Program-made: the position numbers and the translations under genes
Assembly (NCBI GenBank): GCA_014529385.2
Contig: CM043944.1
Location: 179,929,240 to 179,993,239 of the forward strand
Direction of reading: 5' to 3'
DNA from: Adiantum capillus-veneris
Taxonomy: Eukaryota > Streptophyta > Polypodiopsida > Polypodiales > Pteridaceae
DNA: 64,000 nucleotides
Shown: positions 29,318-43,324 of the stretch, piece by piece
Numbering within the stretch: the first letter of the stretch is position 1
Layout: each line of letters starts with the position of its first letter
Notes under the pieces: model-generated
Seen by the model: only the letters and a program-made list of their open reading frames with translations
Databases searched by the model: none
Told to the model about the DNA's origin: nothing

Positions 29318-31628
29318 TGTTGACCGCTGGGTCCACAACACAACATAACTCAAGTTTCGTACCAAAGTCTTATCTTTTGCGAGTTATGAAATGCTGCGGA
29401 TTATGGCATAAACGTCATTTGTAATGAGTAGTTATTGTAGTTTCAGAAGCGGGGTGCAATGGCACTTCTAGATTGTAAATACAAAGCATTTGACCCTTTC
29501 ACCCCATTTTTGGTTAAACCTAAGGTAGCCTTAGTATATAAGGTACCTAGGTCATTTTGTAAGGAGGACTTTTTCATAATCAAAACTTTAGCGCTGCCGT
29601 CTACTGTGTGTGAGAAAGAAAGAGAGTGAGCGTGAGCTTCATCCTCTCGCTACGCCTGGCTCGCTCAACACATTGGGAGATCCGACTTCACCATTGCTGT
29701 AGGCTCGAGGAGAGCTACGCAACAACGCCAAGCATTCCACGCGAGACGAAGCGCACACGCCAACGCATCTACGAGCTATTTGTGGCCATAAGTGTATCAA
29801 ACGATGTCTGTTTTCTGCGTGCTAGTAGTCTATAGAATCGTGGCGACATAACCTACACATAGGTACTCATAAATTTCAGTTTTGGGCACTTTCAAAATTC
29901 TGCTCTGTCATCCTACGCGTTTTTCGCAGACGGTTTAGAGTGAGGTTTTTGAGTGTGAGAAGCATAGGGACAGGTGTATCCTAGGAAGGGGATGGTGTTC
30001 CTTAACACTAGGTTGGTAACCTAACAGGACATAAAAGTGTCCTTTCAGGGTTTTGAAAAAAACCTCCAAAACCATAGTAGATCCACTCATTTTGTAAAAT
30101 CCTTTCATGAGGTTATAGTTTAAGGCCTACTACACATGGAAAAAATAAGAAACTTGTAAAATTTCTCATCTTTTGGTCACACCAAGCCTCCAAAGTTGAT
30201 GGACCAACACATTTTCATCAAAACAGTCATTTCTTACGTTTTGTTGCATAAAAATAAGATTAGGGATTTTTGTAGGACTTGAGATAAATTCCCTAGTTAA
30301 CTTCAATGGGTTGGTGGTCAGAACATATGGTTGCTTCTTACTCACTATTTTTTGTTTTGCCAAAAGAAATAGGTACAAAAAAGTTGAATTTTTACCATTC
30401 TGCAAACCTATCATCAAAGTTTCTATAACCACGCTCAATACAAATAATATATGCATGTTTTCTTAGTTCCCTATTGTCCTTTAGGTTCATAAGGAGCCAT
30501 GGAGCATGTCAAAATAATAATACATCTCTTACCAAGGGGAATCTTGGGGACAAAGATGAAGTGCTAAATACAGCAAACATGAAAAAACTGGGTTCAACAT
30601 TATGAGTTGTAGAATCCCATAGAAACTATTCAATATCTAGCCAAATTTGATCCTTATGACTAGATATGGTTACTACCTACAAAATGCTTGTAGTTGTCAC
30701 AAGAAACTAACAATATTGAAAAAGCTATACTTGATATACTAGAATGTTTTGTTTTCTTTTATAATTGAAAAAATCAACCATCGTTGTCTACTATGCAAAA
30801 TCAACCATCGTTGTCTACTATGAAAAATAGGGTATTAGATGCCCCAAAACTCAAGGAATATTAGCTTTATGTTACAATATGCGACATAGAAAATCAAAAC
30901 TGCATTTGGATATCATGAAAGCCACCAAAAAAATCATAGAAGAGCTAAAATTGGCTAAGAAACAGGATTTGATAATTTTTGTAATTTGGTCATAACTTAC
31001 AACTTAAACATTTATTTCTCCCTAGAAGAATCAGGACATGTTGAGGACTACTAAAGATAGTTCTCTAGCTTTATAGACCTCACAAACATGAATTCTAGAG
31101 TGGTATAGTTGCAAAAAGTAAAAAAAAGCCAAAAACAGGATCCGTTTTTTCACACAGTTTAGGTTGTGAAATGTTGTGCAAGGACAAGGTTAAAGATGGA
31201 ATTGATATTCCAAAAAAATGTCGAGTTTTTTTAAGCTCATGAGACAACTTTCTAGACAGATAGCACCTTAAAATCCATTTTGAAACTCTTGACATAATTC
31301 AAAGAAAATGGTCACTTAACAGGACATAAAAGTGTCCCATTACCAATCTAGTGTTAAATAAGTTTCATATGAATCTGGCATGATTAGGTGAGTTACCTTC
31401 CGTATGTGTGTATGTGGCTAGGTGGTGTAGTTGAGAGCAGTGAGGGTCTTGATTGTGGTTTAGTTGGCCTTCCAGAGTGTTGTATGTGTAGGATAGTCTC
31501 AGCTTGACAAGCTAAAGAGATTTCCTCCGTGTGCCTATCGTGTCATCTGTGTCCTCGATTGACATTATGTTGATCTAGGTAGTGTTTGCATGCACTTCAT
31601 GGGTGTGTGAGTCGCTTCCCGTCCAACA
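29318..31628 (+). repeat. 5' LTR, containing a nested TTAA element
   Basis: It starts TGTTGACCGCTGGGTC and ends CGTCCAACA. Apart from the insertion at 30006-31353 it aligns with 37122-38078 along its whole length. TATATAAGG at 29535 is the likely promoter. Confidence 0.9.
30006..31353. mobile_element. Non-autonomous TTAA-targeting DNA element, copy 2
   Basis: A 1348-bp element inside the LTR. It starts CACTAGGTTGGTAAC and ends TTACCAATCTAGTG, with TTAA at 30002-30005 and 31354-31357 and GGACATAAAAGTGTCC palindromes at 30027-30042 and 31322-31337. It is nearly identical to copy 1, including the 96-codon minus frame (30456-30166), apart from scattered bases and a short internal duplication near 30780-30825. 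The empty site in the other LTR (37808-37813) has one TTAA followed by GTTTC. Here four extra bases (ATAA) stand between the right TTAA and GTTTC. Confidence 0.85.
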
Positions 31629-31629
31629 T

Positions 31630-31646
31630 TGGCGCCGCTGCCAGGG
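31630..31646 (+). other. Primer-binding site, tRNA-Asp type
   Basis: TGGCGCCGCTGCCAGGG follows the LTR end after one base. The complement of the plant tRNA-Asp 3' end is TGGCGCCGTTGCCGGGG, so there are two mismatches. This primer is typical of Athila and some related plant gypsy elements. Confidence 0.75.
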
Positions 31647-32362
31647 ACACAAGGACCTAAGTAGGTTTCCTACTAACACTCATGTGATGGTTGCTTGATT
31701 TAGTTTCGGCTAAAGAAAGCGTTTTTCTTAAGTGGATCCAGAAGAGGATATTCCGCGATCAAGTGGATAGCCAGGAAGCGTGTGTCTTGCCGAGGGTCTG
31801 CGACTAGATAGGTTTAGTTAGGATGGGTGGATTAGAGTAGTTGTTGGTGGTCGAGTGATTTGTGAGGTGATAAAAGCATTTACTAGTCCGTGTGTGGCAG
31901 TGAAGCGTTTTTCTACTCATAGATGCAAAACCCCATATGATTTGTAGGAGTAGCTTTAGGTAAGTGATCCGATTCTGATCTAGAGCTATTCAACACTGAA
32001 TTATTTGCTAAAGTGCTTGATTGCATTTGAAATCACGAAAAAAGTGTGCTTTTGAGGGTAAAAATGCATTAAACAAGCTTTTGTGGATATTTTTGTATGA
32101 CTGAGTGATGCTGTGCATATAAAAGAGCATTTGCAAGGGTTCTGTGAAGAAAACCTGCAATTCTGTAAACATAGACATCCTACGCATAGGATGTCTCAAG
32201 GGGGTTCTGGAGACCAAATTTGAAAATTTTGACTGCACCAGTGTGTTCAGAGGGTAGGTTTTACCCTAGTAACATATTGACTTGAGTGTTTTTCACTATT
32301 TTTGTTGAGCCCAAGCTTTACTAGAACCACCAATTGCAAAACCTGAGGATCTGATCCGTGTC

Positions 32363-34302
32363 ATGCCTACACAAGTAATCCCACCAAACCAGGAACTAAA
32401 AGAGCCAGATTCTAGTCATAAGCACAGACCAAACCTCAAAGACCCAGCATTAGAACCAAGGATAGTACTGAATACCATGGATAACTCTTCCGAGGGATTT
32501 CACCAAGCTATACCTGAGGATTGTAAAGAGATACATGGTTTGAAGAATTGTGGAAACAAGTCAGAGAGGCCAATGAAGCCAATGACCCAAGAAGACGAGT
32601 AGAAAAGACTGGTGATGAACGAGGAGTGTTTCTACCACCAATAGAGGAATTTGAGACTGGATCTCAAATGAATCTAGACGTGCAATCGTGTTGGGGTGAC
32701 AAAGGATCTGTACAATCTATGGATAGTCAACCCCATTCGCTAAGAACACTACCATCCTACATGGGAGAGTACGAGACCAAGTCAGATGTGGTTGCAGTCC
32801 CATCACAGAGACTGTCTCCCAACAAGGCCATTGATTCAAAGGGGCTAGTAGATATTCTATCTACCCCAGTCACCTGTACAATAATGTTAGCCGAGTTGCT
32901 CAGAATAAGACCAAACATGTGGGCTAATGTGGGTAAATGTCTAGAGAAATTTGGTGTAAAAATCCCAATGACTCAAATCGAGGAAGGCATCAAAGAGCTT
33001 GAAATGCCTCAACTAAATACTAGGCCAGTGCCATTAAACAAGGTAGGCGAGTATTATGAGGGAGAAGATGGAAACACCACCCTTCCTATGGAATTCAATG
33101 GTGTAAAAACCATGGCAATCCTTGACAGTGGAGCTGGTGTGGCCATTGCAACCAAAGAGGTTTGGAAAAAATGGGGAAAACCTGCCTTGATATCCACACG
33201 AATGACCCTGCAGCTTGCAGATGGACACAAGGAAAAGCCCCTAGGACTGCTAGAAAAAGTACTTGTTACTTCTTGTGGCATTGAATATGAACACACTTTT
33301 GCTGTTGTTGACTTTGGCAAGAAGAACAACTATGACATCATTCTGGGAAGACCGTTCATGCGACAATTGAAAATGGTCCAAGATTGGGGTTATGACCATA
33401 TATACCTGAGACATATGGAAACCATAACAAAGATAAACTTGAGGGACCATAGCTATAGGGATGTGACGAGAACACCAGTAGAGGAGTTTGATTCCGCCAC
33501 AGTAGCAGGGTCAGAACTTCCAGCTTGGTTAGGTAAGCCTAAAGAACTGTGGATGTGTGGAGCTTCACAATGTGGTAGCTTGAAACTTGAGGAATGTATC
33601 CTAGAGCGGGTTATAGAGGATAGGGACTATATCCCAGAACCATTTCCTGAAGAAGAGTTAGAGCCTTTTGGATGGGAACACATCTTGGCTACTCTAGACG
33701 TGTGCGCAGTGGAGGATGCTCCCACAACAAATTTTTGTGACGCAAATGGCTATGATGTCATTCCTTATTTTGCAGTGAGTGTAATCCAGGAAAATGAAGA
33801 GATCCAGATATCAACAAGCTCTCGAAATAAGGAGCAAACAAAGAAATGTGGAGAATCAAAAGATGAAGAAGACGGCGAGTTCTATGACTCTGTAGAACAC
33901 TTCGAGCTTCAAGAAGATCAAGGACCCGGGAATCAATGTCATCGCTACACGAATAAAGTGCATCAAAAGTGGATTCCAAAGTCCTCCGTGAAGACACAGC
34001 CACCACAAACATCCTCATACATGGCTCCTAATAAGGATGCAAAGGCTCAGCTAGGAGGAATACGACCAGAGCAACAAGCTAGCAATGCTCTAATCAATGG
34101 GCTAGAAAAGTCCTCCAAGAAACTGCCACCCACGAGCAAACAGATAGTAACTTTCCACTACCAGCCAAAAAATCAAGGGAAAGTACAAGAAGTCTCCTAT
34201 CATCAACTCAGGCCATCACTATCACCAACCCCTTCAGCAACAACCATGACACGTCAAAAAAACAGGACATCAAGTCAAAGCCAAAAAGCTCGACAAATCT
34301 AG
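32363..34302 (+). pseudogene. Gag/protease-like ORF of the non-autonomous element
   Basis: Two overlapping frames (32363-32602 and 32548-34302) join by a shift near 32540, where WFEELWKQVREANEANDPRR reads across the shift. The long frame has 584 codons. It contains a helical segment (MLAELLRIRPNMWANVGKCL) and a retropepsin-like domain with D-S-G at residues 193-195, LQLADGH in the middle and ILGRPF at 265-270, which together make a complete aspartic protease fold signature. A charged, Ser/Lys/Gln-rich tail follows. No CCHC knuckle was found. The protein probably forms or processes particles. The first shift means it may no longer be made as one piece. Confidence 0.65.
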
Positions 34303-34770
34303 ATACCAAAAAGCCAGATCAGCCAAAAACAGATATGGATCAAGAAGACAAAGATATCTAATGACAAATCACAAGATCCAACACCAAAACAAAAACAAGG
34401 AAAGCGTGCACGAACGGGTAAGAATATCACAAAATTGCAAGCTTTCACAACTCAGGTTTGGGCTCCAAAGAATATGATTCAAGCATGAAAAAGTCAGGAA
34501 TTCATTTGGATTCCAAAACAACCACAGTATCAATTTTCAAAGCCTGAATCCCGTTCCCAACCCAACGTACAAGGGATGAAGCAAAGACCATTGTTGACTC
34601 ACACAACAAAAAGGTGGATCCCAAAGAAGTCTCTTCAAACACAAACGAAGCACGGGCAAGTATGGGTTCCCAAACGAGCGTCAGCAACAAAACAGCTAAT
34701 AATCGCAAAGAAATGGGTCCCAAAGAAGAACAACAAAAATGCTGTCAGTGCATCGCCGCTTGAATTCTTA
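33967..34770 (+). repeat. Dispersed W-x-P-K peptide motif, at least six copies
   Basis: KWIPK, VWAPK, IWIPK, RWIPK, VWVPK and KWVPK occur at irregular spacing from the end of the protease ORF to 34740, in Gln/Lys/Ser-rich context. Stops at 34300 and later split the frame. The repeats are recognisable only as peptides, so they were probably once coding. Function unknown. Confidence 0.55.
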
Positions 34771-36284
34771 TAATTCTTCCTACGATTACAGTACAGTTAG
34801 AAGAGAGCAAGTCGCTTCAATCAAGCAACGATACAGGCGCTTCAAAGACCATTACATTGCTTAGAATAGGAAGCCTCGCCAACAAATTCCAATAAGCAAA
34901 TTGTTTATACCCACATCTTGCACAACATAAATCTTTTCCATGCATTGACTGTGTATGCATAATAGGGCTACATTACAAGGCCTGCATAGGCACAACTTTT
35001 AATTGCCCAAGCACAACACATACCCTTTGCGATACCCTGTCGTAAAGGATGACTCCAAATAGGAAGGGGGGAGGCATTCTGAATGCGGACCTAACATTAT
35101 GACTATTAGAGGGCAATGTTTTGTGAGATGCATTGAATTTTTGCTTTTTATTGTGATAATTTTTTGACGAAATTAAGAGTGTATGCCCTCATAATAGTGT
35201 TACAGAGGAGTATGGGGACAAAATCCATATATGAGCCCCTAGGGACATGTGTATAGTGTACATAGCATTTAGATTTCTATTTGAATGATTTTTCTTTTGT
35301 TGAGTTGTTTTAAGATTTTCTTTGTTTATTATTAAGAAAAAAAATAAATCCATAATCCACATGAAGAAAATGGACGAGAGGCCTGAGCACTACAAAGAGA
35401 AGAAGGTACAGGAAAACGATGAAACTTCACGAAGTATGTCTCAGCAGCCACTACAACAGCCGAAGAACTTGTCACAAAGCAGTGTCAACATGCAACCGAC
35501 AAGTCATACAAGTCAGAGTCAAGTAGCTAAGCCACAAAATGGGTGAGGTGTTAGTCCCAAAGCTGCAAGTAATATTCTCTGTGGTCTAAGCGTCTTAGCT
35601 ATTCTAGGTACTACTCAAGCTGGAAGAGTTGAGCATATTTACGTTGTGTCGCTCATGCTGATATAGGTGAGAAAAAGAGTCGAAGTCTAAGTACTTAAGT
35701 TTGGAGAAGTGAAGGAGAAGGTCCAAAAGACACTCACGTACTGAGCACAGTGAGATATGAGTGGAGAAACTTCTACATCAACAAACCTTCTTGGAAAGGT
35801 GGAAGCTATTGAAACATCTTTTGATGTCACATGTGCTACATTTATTCCTTGAAGCACCCATCATCTCCTTCTTTCGCATTGCATGCTTTTGTTGACAAAT
35901 TTCTCATATGCATACAGAGTGTCCCATAATTGGCACTTGCATTAGGCACTATTTCCGTGTTTCACCCAAGCACTCACCTTTCATGAACATGTACTTCACG
36001 TTCAACTGCTCAACTCCAATAAGAGCATATACCAAAGGCATTTTTTTTCCCACCGGGTTTTTTCCCTTTGGTCATCCAGGTTTTAGACCCTAATCTCAAG
36101 ACACCTATCACCATCCTCTTGTACATATTCCTTCTACATCAACAATAAGGAAATGCCACTCAAATCAATTGACAAATGAATTGGAGCACCAATTTCAGAT
36201 CATAGCATACTTCTCCTCAATGGCGAGTCACAGAATGGCCTTCAATGACAAAGCTGCAGACAACACTAACAACATGATTGCACA
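34771..36284. other. Noncoding interior of the non-autonomous element
   Basis: No domain recognised. A short frame at 35322-35546 is Gln/Ser-rich. The stretch probably represents the space filler between coding part and cargo. Confidence 0.4.
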
Positions 36285-36545
36285 GGAACAAAGAAGTCCC
36301 CAATGAAGAAGCGTAGACATAAAAGTAATCAGAGGATCTCCAAAGATGAATGGTTATGATGATAGATGTCCGCTCTAATGGATCATAGTTCTTGTTGTGG
36401 TTCGACAAAGATACAAGCAGTGCAACAGATGAAGCCAATACGACAGCAAAGTGTTGACCACTAGGTCAACAACACAACATAACTCAAGAACAAAGAAGTC
36501 CTCTATGAGAAAGACCAGACATAAGGGTAATCAGAGGATCTCAAA
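36285..36545 (+). repeat. Local duplication and LTR-end fragment before the cargo
   Basis: A block of about 58 bases (36285-36343, AACAAAGAAGTCC to CAGAGGATCTC) is repeated at 36487-36545. Between the copies, 36452-36488 is a 37-base piece matching the first bases of the element's own LTR (TGTTGACC to AACTCAAG). The second block ends exactly where the helicase sequence starts. Confidence 0.8.
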
Positions 36546-38078
<1,533 letters not shown>

Positions 38079-41000
38079 CACTTCCAAAAATCGGCTCGTC
38101 AATGGTGGGCTAGCCTTCGTGGCAACGACAAAGCCCCAAAGACATGGAAAACTCTACGAGTTTCCATCATGAAGAAATTCCTTGCAAGTGATGCAAAGGA
38201 CAAAGTGCTCACAGAGTGACGGATTTTGAGGCTTCTCTCTCATGATTCTATCCACAAATATGTGGACAAGTTTTAGGATTTACATCTCAAGGCTACTGTC
38301 TATCAAAAGATAGACTTTGCCAAGCAAAGACAAAAATTTTGTGCGGGATTACCTGAAGAAATTGCCAAGTATGTCAGCTCCCAACAGTCTGGTTCTATTA
38401 CCGAAGTAATCCACCACACCATGGTTGCTTTCTGCATCAATTTCCAACAAGGGGCTAGAGAGAATGTCAAACCCATGGAAAGCAAAGACAAAAATGATGC
38501 AAAGGGAAAAACCAATGTCCAAAATTCTTCCCAAGGCACTTCCTACAACAACAACAATAGGTCTAAGGAGGAGGGAGTTTACAAAGTTAAAAACAAACTC
38601 CCTCATGAAGAGCTTTGATCTTTTTGCAAGGACCATAAGTGTTTTAAGTGTGGGGAGCAAGGACATGGCTATCATTCTTGTCCCAAGAAAAATGCTCGCA
38701 ATGAGACTCCTAGGGATTTCAACATCGCAAGACTCCTAGGGATTCCACCATCGAAGATCCAAAAGAGGATGCTCATTGCAAAGGATCGTCTCTCTCCTAT
38801 GCTTGGGGAAAGGTAAGGAAGCATGATTCCTTCATCTTGTTTGACCCTGGCTCTACTCACAACTTCATATCAACAGAGTTGGCCACGAAGTTGGGCATTC
38901 AACCTTTTGAGATGGGAGATATTGTAGCAGCTGACACAGCTTTCAAGGGACAGCAAGCCTCCATTACTCCCTTGATTGGGAAGTTGAGGCTTCATGTCCA
39001 AAGCTATGCCAACAAAGAAGAATTTTTCATCTCTCCTCTCCAACATGAGGATGCTATCCTAGGGGTGCCATGGTTTGATCGCATGGTTGCCATCATGAAG
39101 CTCCCTGAGAGGAGAATCTACTTCACCTTTAGGGGAAAGAACATGTGTATAGATATCAATGAGTCTGGCCATACTATACCACTTGTAAATCCTCTTGCCC
39201 TTGATAAATCAATGAAGAGCTCAGTTTCTGCGTACATGATTTTTGTCAAAGAGTCCCTAAAAGGTCTTAATGTTTCATCAAAGGTGAATGGTAGGAATCA
39301 AGAAGAGTTAGACTTGTCTAACTTTCTAAAAGGATTCCAAGATGTGTTCATCGATGATATCCCTATGGACTTACTTCCAAGATGAGGGGATGATGACCAT
39401 TAAATTGAGCTCCTATCAGGAAGCTCATCACCTAATAAAACTCCTTATTGAGTTTCACAAGCTCAACAAGAGGAGATCATGAGGCAATTGCATGAACTGG
39501 TGGAAAAAGGGATGGTGAGGCCTAGCTCCTCTCTATTCTGCTCATCAGTACTTTTAGTGCAAAAGAAATATGACACATATCACGTGTCTCGACTCTAGAG
39601 CACTAAATACGATCACTGACAAATGCTCCAGCTGCATTCAGATCGACGATGGACAAAAGTCTTCAGGTCACTCAAATTCTGTTGAGGAGTACAAGGGACA
39701 CCTCCAAGTAATCTTTCAAGTTGTGAGAGAGAATAAGCTTTTCATAATCAAAAGAAATGAAGTTTTTCTACAAGAAATTCAATATTAAGGCCACATTATC
39801 TCACATTGCTGGCAAGCACAATCAAGTGTCAATGCACTTTCACAACGGCCAAGGGTAAATGTGGTGTCTTTAGCAACTCACAATGATCTATCATTTATGA
39901 TAGATGAGTATGCTATTGATGAAGACTTTAAGTAGGTAATTACAGCCTTTGCATTAGGGAATAAAAAAAGAACAATTCACTTTGAAGGATGATTATCTTC
40001 CAAACCGTAATAGGCTAGGTGTTACTCACCCATACAATAAGAAATTCATGTATAAATCCCATGCTTCTCATTATGCAGGGCAAAGAGGGATTTAATAATC
40101 TACGCTTTGAGGAGTAGAAATGTATTTTTTTTGGTCTACCATGAAAAGTAAATATACAAGAGTATGTTTCAAAATGTGTGGTATATAAAAATTGAAATTT
40201 GATCAAGGGAAGCAAAGTCTTGGATTGTTTTAGTCGACAGGCTTAGCAAGAAAACACACTCTATGTCTGTCAAAAAGACTATTGAGGTACATTAAATGGA
40301 AACCCTCTTTAGATCTCAAATTTTTAAGTATCATGGCTTGCCAATATCCATAGTGTCCAACAACGATCCTAGAATGACCAATAATTTCTAGAAGGGTCTC
40401 TTTGAGAATCTAGGAAGTAGATTAAATTTTTCTTTTGGCCTATCGTCCACAAACGGATGACCAAATTGAAATAACTAATCTAATGATTCTTGAATCTACT
40501 AAAAGCCTATGTCATGGAAGTAGATCAAATGTTCTCAATGAGATAAGTACTTACCTCTTATAGAGTATACGTACAATGACATTGTACATACTTCTATGGG
40601 GAAAGCACCTCTCAAGGTTAAAGAGGGAAGATGCAAAAGTCCCTTACCACTGAAAGTACATGGGAAGATCTTTGCTGCTGACGATGAATATAGCCGAATC
40701 TTTTCCAAAGATTAAAGAGGTTATATTCATCACAAAGCAAAGGCAAACATGGTGGCTGCTTATAAACTTAGAAGAGCCTTAGCCTTTAAGAAAAATGATT
40801 GGGTCTTGCTAAATTTTCTCAAGGCTTCTCTAAGGCATACTACGGGCAATAATCCTACGAGCCACCAAGAGAATTATGCTAAACTAGCAAAAAGATACTA
40901 TGGTTCTTTCTTTTAAAATTCTTAAGCCAATCAATGAGATGGATTATTAGTTAAAGTTGCCCAATGATTGGCTCATTCACCATGCTAACCATGTGAGCCT

Positions 41001-41190
41001 ACTCATGCCTTAGAAAGGAGAACCACCAAAAGAACCAATAATGGAGGACCCGCCAGAGATCGAGATCAAGAAGAGGTGTCGCAACCCGAATCGATCCTTC
41101 AACACAAAGACAAGGTACTAAGAAATGGTAAGATTATCCAATGACGTCTGGTTAAGTTTAAAAATTATCCTTTTAAAGGTTCTATATGGA
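38079..41190 (+). pseudogene. Chromovirus gag-pol remnant, + strand
   Basis: It starts inside gag, at the HFQKSARQWWASLRG segment, directly at the LTR end. Gag has a CCHC knuckle (CFKCGEQGHGYHSC at about 38640). A retropepsin-like domain follows at 38837-39385 (DPGSTHNFIS, LGVPWFD). Most of reverse transcriptase is missing: the first RT residues pass directly to a thumb-like piece (about 39690-39790), and RNase H is lost up to HIAGKHNQV at 39805. Integrase pieces follow (HASHYAGQRGI near 40060, HKRMTKLK near 40450, a C-terminal FKKNDWVLLNF near 40790). Many stops and shifts are present. It belongs to the same family as the minus-strand element at 50494-55585. Confidence 0.8.
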
Positions 41191-41440
41191 TGCAAGGAAC
41201 CTAGCTTAAGGATAATATGAACCTTGTCAATGCTTACAATGCTACACTAGAGTAAGCAAATGAAGATGCACTTTAAATTAACAATGTTTTTGTCTATAAG
41301 AATTATTCTCTTTCTTTTATTGTGCACAAAATTTAAGAAGTATGCATGCTTAGGATTGTGTTTGTGGTGAGACGACATCTCCCAACCACCAGTAGAACTT
41401 GTCACTCTACTTTGGAAGCATGATAGCAATAGGCATGGGA
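41191..41440 (+). mobile_element. 3' flank of the + strand chromovirus remnant
   Basis: Reverse-complement blocks of this region occur at about 21040-21270 and 50190-50420 beside the other chromovirus copies, including the text around ACCTTGTCAATGCTTACAA. It is the 3' untranslated or early-LTR part of the family. 41441-41814 shows no recognisable feature. Confidence 0.6.
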
Positions 41441-41814
41441 GACTTTTCTTTTAACAAAAAATTCTACTAATACTTGGCACATTCTTGCATTTGGTCGCTG
41501 TTGTAGATCTCTTTGCTACTATGGGGACATAGGGGCTTTGAATAGATTTTATGTTGATGCTTGAGCAACCTTGAGGGGTGGTGCAACCTTGATTTTGGAC
41601 GGTAATGTATTATTAGATCATTTCCTTGTTTGACTTTACATCTCTTCTCGGGTTTGTTTGGCCCCAAGAAGCGGTTCTTGGATCCCATCGCAAGATCTAT
41701 GTCAACAATTACCACCACAAATTTGGTGAGAGCCACGGCTTCACCTGCACAGTTGTTAGCATCTTGTCTCATGGATTCCAGTCGCTTGTATAGGGAGATG
41801 GCATGTGTCACAAA

Positions 41815-42540
41815 CTATTGACATGTCAAGACACTGAAGAATGGAGCCGACTTGTAGACCCCAACTAAGGGGACTAAACCCTAAAAGAATTAGAAGCAAA
41901 ATTAGAAGAAGAAGAAGAAGTAGACTCCTATTTTTAAAAGACGAGTTCCCACCAGCTTACGGGATCCCTTTTGATGGGATCGAGGGGACCTAAATGCATC
42001 AAAATAAAGCGAGACCAACACACACACTAAATCACATGGAGTATGATGGCATGGAAGCAGTATAGATGGTCTAGATTTCAAGCAGATATGCTAACGTGAG
42101 AGTTGTACAAATGCCCACAAATTATGCTAGTGACATGACAAATATACATATTTCCGCAAAACGCATTGTCAGCTTTTGAACTAGTTGCTTTATTGTTTGA
42201 TTCTTTGCATCTAACTACTTTTGAGAGGCCAAGAGACTTTAAATATGAGAAAATGGCTCATTATTTGGCATGCTTCTGCGTGAAGATGCAGAGGATGGAG
42301 TACCAGAAGTGTATTGAGTTCAAGCAATATAAAGAAATACTGAAAGGAATGCCAACGTTTGGGGCTAGTGCTCTCTTGGGGTGGAAATCCTCTACTCCAC
42401 GCCTTGTATCATGTCTCCCTTTAAGTTCAATTGTTATTTGAAGTTCTTTAAGTTTTTTAGTATACTCTTTTCCATCGACACATGGTGCCTGTCCCCATGA
42501 CAATGGTATCAAAACTTTAAGCATGTGCTTTTCTGAAAGC
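41815..42540 (+). repeat. Dispersed repeat family, copy A
   Basis: Matches 48755-49420 in the same order: CACTGAAGAA(A/T)GGA, GGGACTAAACCCTA, TTCCCACCA, a CAACACACACACT block, AGAGTTGTACA, GAGAGGCCAAG, TTCAAGCAATATAAAGAAAT and GCTCTCTTGGGGTGG. Possibly an LTR or other end repeat of an unrecognised element. A gypsy gag piece follows at 42690. Confidence 0.6.
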
Positions 42541-42689
42541 ATACCGGTCCTACCAAAGTTTACTAGAATTTTTTTTAAAAATTGTCTAGAACTCGAACTT
42601 ATTGACCACTCCTACCCTTTGTCCATCACACATTGGGTGTGCTCCCGTCTTCATCGCTCTGTCTTATTGGGCATAAGCCATAAGGAGTT

Positions 42690-42926
42690 CTAGAACACTT
42701 GCACAAGAAGGATCAATTTTATTCTCGAACCACCATTTTTTTCCTTAGAGGGAGTGCTATCCTGTGGTGGATGTCTATAGCCACCAAGACACTCACTACA
42801 AGGACTTGGCAAGCTTTCAAGAAATTTTTTTCCCAAAGTTACATGCCTTCAGACATCTTCCTTTGGAGTGCATCTTCCTACAAAGTGGGGTATCATGAAA
42901 TGCTTGCCACAAAAATCCTAACAAAT
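42690..42926 (+). pseudogene. Gypsy gag fragment cut by the copia insertion
   Basis: A short frame contains FFLRGSAILWWMSI and TWQAFKKFFSQSYMPSD, the Trp-rich core of a retrotransposon gag domain. It stops where the copia LTR begins at 42927. No continuation was found beyond 47930. Confidence 0.6.
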
Positions 42927-43157
42927 TATTGGAATTATGGTTGCAAGAAAACACAAACAGCTTGGAGAAGACGAAGGAAGCTCAAGGCACACAATAGAGA
43001 GTGTATTATACTTAGTGTGAAATGGAAAGATAGATAGCCCTAGAGTGATGGGCGTATATATACAATGCACGAGGGCAAAAACCTCCTAAAGAGGGTAAAA
43101 ATTCCCTGGCGGTCGTAGTGTGTTCACACACATCACTACCACATGTATATGGTGACA
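42927..43157 (-). repeat. 3' LTR of the copia element
   Basis: About 230 bases, in element sense starting TGTCACC and ending ATTCCAATA. The first 170 + strand bases align with 47752-47926 with scattered differences. Confidence 0.7.
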
Positions 43158-43324
43158 AATCCCCCTGGAGTGATGCGGTGAACAAGAGCTGGCACATGAG
43201 TAAAGTGAAGTTCCATGACTTGAGGACATGATCAATCCACAAAGGGGAGTAAGCACAAATCTTTGCGGAAAGCCTCTCACTTCTCATGAGACAATGCCTT
43301 TGTGAAACGATCTGCAAGGTTTTT

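Noticed and set aside
30006-31353. CACTA-superfamily (En/Spm) assignment, because the ends read CACTAG
   Set aside because: CACTA elements make 3-bp target duplications. The empty site for copy 1 shows a TTAA duplication, and the ends lack the usual longer CACTA-type repeats.
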